A stretch of 64,000 nucleotides of DNA from Marinobacter adhaerens HP15 (GTDB lineage: Bacteria; Pseudomonadota; Gammaproteobacteria; Pseudomonadales; Oleiphilaceae): NCBI RefSeq assembly GCF_000166295.1, contig NC_017506.1:2604001-2668000 (forward strand), given 5' to 3'. The position numbers and the translations under genes are program-made. Shown here one piece after another: positions 61,357 through 64,000 of this stretch (positions are counted from its first letter, which is position 1; every line of letters starts with the position of its first letter). Under the pieces are notes generated by a model. That model did no database searches, was not told the origin of the DNA, and worked only from the letters and a program-made list of their open reading frames with translations.

Positions 61357-61902
61357 TCACTTTCCTAACATACGCCGTAATGTGCGGTCGCGATCAAGCA
61401 AATGATGTTTGAAGGCGCCAGCCGCGTGAATGGCAGCAAGACCGACAATGGCCCAGGTGGACCAGTAATGAACGGTTCCGGCGGTGTCCTCCATTCCCTT
61501 TATCTGGCCAGTGACCGATGGCACTTCAAACCAGCCGAACACGCTGATCGAAGACCCGTCGGCGGTCGATATCAGGTAGCCGCTGACCATGGCGACGAAA
61601 ATCAGCACGTACAGGAGAAGGTGGGCCGCATGGGCGCTTCGAATCTCCCAGCGCTTGTGCCCATCCAGCGGATCCGGCGAAACATTCACCGCTCTCCAGA
61701 CCACCCGGAAAAGCATCAATAAAAACAGAAGTATGCCAACGCTGCGATGAACATCCGGACCGCGGCGATACCAGTCGTCGTAATAGGACAAATCCACCAT
61801 CCAGAAGCCGAGCCCGAACAGGCCGAAAACAGCCAGAGCAACGACCCAGTGATTCACGATGGTTACAAGACCGTAGTCGGCTGAGGTATTCCTGATTTGC
61901 AT
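61357..61902 (-). CDS. Cytochrome b561
   Basis: 181-residue di-haem b cytochrome of the inner membrane with four helices. Histidines in IVNHWVVALAVFG, DVHRSVGILLFLLMLFRVVWR, SAHAAHLLLYVLIFVAMVSGY and GLAAIHAAGAFKHH are the likely haem ligands. It is 67 bp upstream of the yceI gene and may pass electrons to or from a periplasmic partner. Confidence 0.92.
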   Translation of the reverse strand: MQIRNTSADYGLVTIVNHWVVALAVFGLFGLGFWMVDLSYYDDWYRRGPDVHRSVGILLFLLMLFRVVWRAVNVSPDPLDGHKRWEIRSAHAAHLLLYVLIFVAMVSGYLISTADGSSISVFGWFEVPSVTGQIKGMEDTAGTVHYWSTWAIVGLAAIHAAGAFKHHLLDRDRTLRRMLGK

Positions 61903-62397
61903 GATGAAAATTCACCCTGTTCCCTGGTTACATCGTTGAAGCCAAGTCTAGAAACTTGGTTGTATGAAAAAAATCAAAATCTTTTGCAGCGCTACATCAG
62001 AAATTCTGACCATTCGCCCGGGCGTTTGCCTTTGGTCGCATAGGGGTTTTACGGATTGTTCAAAATTATAGCAACGATAAACTTGGCCCATACTTAAACG
62101 CCCCGTCTGGGGCCTCATTGACCGAGAGGACAGGACATGGAACTCGAATTCGACGAAAGCGTGGTTGTACCCAGTAATAACTGATTCTCTGGCGGTCCGT
62201 CCGGACCGCTGGGCTCCCCTCTCTTCTTTTCTCTTGCAGACCCTCAAAGATACAAACCGTTTCCAGTTTCTACATGAAACAGTGGTAATAAACGCGTTTT
62301 TTTGGCAATCTTCCTTCCAACTATCAGTAACTTCCCGATTTTTCTGGCGAAACCTGTACTGATAAAAGACAGTTCAGGCGCCAAACTGGGGCGACTG
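61903..62397. other. 495-bp region between cytochrome b561 and EAL genes
   Basis: The first 190 bp should hold the divergent promoter for cytochrome b561. The middle holds the 15-codon ORF and two hairpins. The rest (62210-62397) is C/T- and A/T-rich, with no conserved signal I can name; the EAL frame is open from 62302. Confidence 0.5.
62137..62184 (+). CDS. Possible 15-codon leader or small peptide gene
   Basis: ATG 62137 to TGA 62184 encodes MELEFDESVVVPSNN. It has a good ribosome site, GAGAGGA at 62124-62130 with a 6-nt gap, rare for a chance ORF. It is framed by two small perfect hairpins, GCCCC/GGGGC just upstream (62100-62113) and GCGGTCC/GGACCGC just downstream (62192-62209). Three GGA triplets fall at the start region. 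It could be a leader peptide for the EAL gene, which begins about 210 bp on, or a small protein in its own right. No homologue known to me. Confidence 0.4.
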   Translation: MELEFDESVVVPSNN

Positions 62398-63714
62398 ATG
62401 CGTTCGTTAAATCAACCAGAATCATCTATGTCGAGACGCCTCCCTGAAAAGCTGACAGCTCCGGAAGTGGACCTGTTGTCTCCTATGCTGAACAGGGACG
62501 GTGACACATGGACCGCAGATTTTCGCGGACTGACGTTGAGAACAGCGCTCCAGCCGATTTACAGCATTTCACACAAGCGTATCGTCGGCTATGAGGCCCT
62601 GATCCGGGCCTTTGATACGGATAACTCCGCGGTACTGCCGCTGCACCTGTTCCAGCTACCGGCCTCCGAGGCGGAGAATCTTCTCCTTGACCGCCTGTGC
62701 CGCTATCTGCACATACGCAATTACAGCGGCATCCGCGATCAGCTGAACTGGCTGTTCCTCAACGTTTCGCCCCAGGTGGTAACCAGCGGCAGCCAGGCCG
62801 ATTCGTTCTTCGGACAGCTTCTGGCCAAAACCGGCCTACCTCCACACCGGATTGTCATGGAAATTGTTGAGCAACCCACAGACGACGCCGAAAGGCTTCG
62901 GGAAACGGTTGCCTATTACAAGAAACTGGGCTGTCTGACGGCCATTGATGATTTCGGTGCCGGCCACTCCAATTTCGAGCGAATCTGGAACCTGTCACCC
63001 GACATCGTGAAACTGGATCGAAAACTGCTTACCCGTGCGACAGACGATCACAAGGCACGCCAGATTCTGAACGGCATCGTGTCACTGCTGCACCAGTCCG
63101 GCTGCCTGGTTCTTCTGGAAGGCGTGGAAACCCGTGATCAGGCAATGATTGCGATCGATGCGGGCGTGGATTTCGTTCAGGGCTTCTATTTCCGCAGACC
63201 GAGCACAGACCTCGACCAACTGACCCACTCACCCGCCGATTTCGATCATCTGTTGCAGGAATACAAGACCCGCAACCAGGTTACCCTGGACCCGACCCGG
63301 CAACTGGTGGAGTTTTTCAGTGGCTTCTTCGATCATGCAATCACGAAGCTTCGCAGCGGGATGAGCATGCAGCAATCCTGTCTGGAATTGTTGAACCACC
63401 CAGCCGTTTCCCGCTGCTACCTGGTCGACGACAAAGGCGTTCAGATGGACGACACCCTGGTTTCCGACGCGGGCACACGCAGTATGGACCCGCGTTTCAA
63501 ACCCCTGGAGAGCACCAGCAGCGCCGACTGGTTTCGCCAGCAGTACCTTCGCCAGGCGCTGGCTCAACCGGAAAGCCTGCACGTAACCGCCCCCTACCTT
63601 TGCGTTACCGGAGCCTATATGTGCGTGACCCTTTCACTGGGGTACTATCAGGACGGCAAGCTTCAGGTGCTGTGCTGCGACATTCTCGCCAACCCGACCG
63701 AACAGCGCTCATAA
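62398..63714 (+). CDS. EAL-domain c-di-GMP phosphodiesterase, likely active
   Basis: 438 residues from ATG 62398; TTG 62302 and ATG 62428 are alternatives. The EAL domain occupies about residues 40-280 and keeps all key residues: YEALIR, LNVSPQ, MEIVEQ, IDDFGAGHSN, VKLDRKLL, LLEGVET. It therefore should hydrolyse c-di-GMP to pGpG, which Orn finishes. The C-terminal 150 residues (GMSMQQSCLELLNHPAVSRCYLVDDKG) look like the sensory C-terminal domain of YkuI-type EAL proteins. No membrane segment. Confidence 0.85.
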   Translation: MRSLNQPESSMSRRLPEKLTAPEVDLLSPMLNRDGDTWTADFRGLTLRTALQPIYSISHKRIVGYEALIRAFDTDNSAVLPLHLFQLPASEAENLLLDRLCRYLHIRNYSGIRDQLNWLFLNVSPQVVTSGSQADSFFGQLLAKTGLPPHRIVMEIVEQPTDDAERLRETVAYYKKLGCLTAIDDFGAGHSNFERIWNLSPDIVKLDRKLLTRATDDHKARQILNGIVSLLHQSGCLVLLEGVETRDQAMIAIDAGVDFVQGFYFRRPSTDLDQLTHSPADFDHLLQEYKTRNQVTLDPTRQLVEFFSGFFDHAITKLRSGMSMQQSCLELLNHPAVSRCYLVDDKGVQMDDTLVSDAGTRSMDPRFKPLESTSSADWFRQQYLRQALAQPESLHVTAPYLCVTGAYMCVTLSLGYYQDGKLQVLCCDILANPTEQRS

Positions 63715-64000
63715 ACCGGGAGTGATGTCGTAGACCACGGCAATAACCACAACGGTAACGGCACCAACAAACACGTTCATGGGTAAACCAACCCGCACGA
63801 AATCACTGAACCGGTAACCACCAGGCCCGAATACCATCATGTTGGTCTGATACCCAAGCGGCGTGGCAAAACTGGCGGACGCGGCCATCATCACCGCAAT
63901 CACAAACGGCTCGGCGGCCACGCCCATACTGTTCGTCATCGACAGAACGATGGGAATGACCAGGACCGCCGCCGCATTGTTGGTAATAACCTCGGTCAGG
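63709..64000 (-). CDS. SLC13/DASS-type anion transporter (partial)
   Basis: The C-terminal 96 residues of a membrane transporter, running off the right edge. TEVITNNAAAVLVIPIVLSM is the second SLC13 SNT-like motif, followed by SASFATPLGYQTNMMVFGPGGY and a last helix. The substrate (dicarboxylate, sulfate or similar) cannot be told from this part. It overlaps the EAL gene end by 6 bp. Confidence 0.85.
   Translation of the reverse strand, partial: LTEVITNNAAAVLVIPIVLSMTNSMGVAAEPFVIAVMMAASASFATPLGYQTNMMVFGPGGYRFSDFVRVGLPMNVFVGAVTVVVIAVVYDITPGL

Overview
The window is a compact chromosomal stretch of a GC-rich marine gammaproteobacterium, most likely Marinobacter or a close relative. This is inferred from protein style and from gene order, which from memory follows three conserved blocks of Pseudomonas aeruginosa. 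There is no prophage, insertion sequence, CRISPR array, tRNA or rRNA that I can see. Genes are dense and mostly housekeeping.

Layout. (1) 1-13.1 kb: the end of a nucleoid-associated protein gene, trmH, then miaB / phoH-ybeY-corC-lnt / ybeL / leuS-lptE-holA. This links tRNA modification, ribosome maturation, lipoprotein acylation, leucyl-tRNA synthesis, LPS assembly and the DNA polymerase III delta subunit. (2) 13.1-25.5 kb: a secreted endonuclease-I-like protein with an altered catalytic motif, two tandem acyl-CoA dehydrogenases behind a PsrA-like operator pair, a SprA-like metalloprotease, an orphan flagellar-rod-like small protein, the biotin operon bioB-F-H-C-D behind a BirA-like operator, comF and an FAD oxidoreductase. 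(3) 25.7-29.0 kb: srkA, a small membrane protein, and cmoA-cmoB for tRNA wobble cmo5U. (4) 29.0-42.0 kb: one long minus-strand series nnr-tsaE-amiB-mutL-miaA-hfq-hflX-hflK-hflC-hisZ-purA. (5) 42.1-50.6 kb: queG, orn, rsgA, motA-motB, psd, and the EF-P set efp-epmA / epmB. (6) 50.8-64 kb: a FimX-like degenerate c-di-GMP receptor with an uncharacterised partner, serB, parC, a chemoreceptor, YceI, cytochrome b561, an active-looking EAL phosphodiesterase and the end of an SLC13-type transporter.

Most unusual signal. Five intergenic inverted-repeat elements (3309-3414, 3533-3645, 8123-8216, 8271-8379, 43802-43909) have copy-specific outer stems of 21-29 bp around a shared core. Read on one strand, each core carries two hairpins, and all ten hairpins display the octamer CANGGANG, the CsrA/RsmA recognition consensus, with the two octamers 23-24 nt apart. 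A dispersed CsrA-binding element is the most interesting hypothesis here, but it is unproven.

Other points. A complete intrinsic-terminator structure lies inside the first codons of epmA, just downstream of efp. Three conserved genes (ybeY, mutL, motB) each carry a single-base frameshift, two of them in poly-A tracts, and miaA probably has a fourth; sequencing error is the simplest explanation. If the frameshifts are real, the strain would lack intact MutL and MotB.
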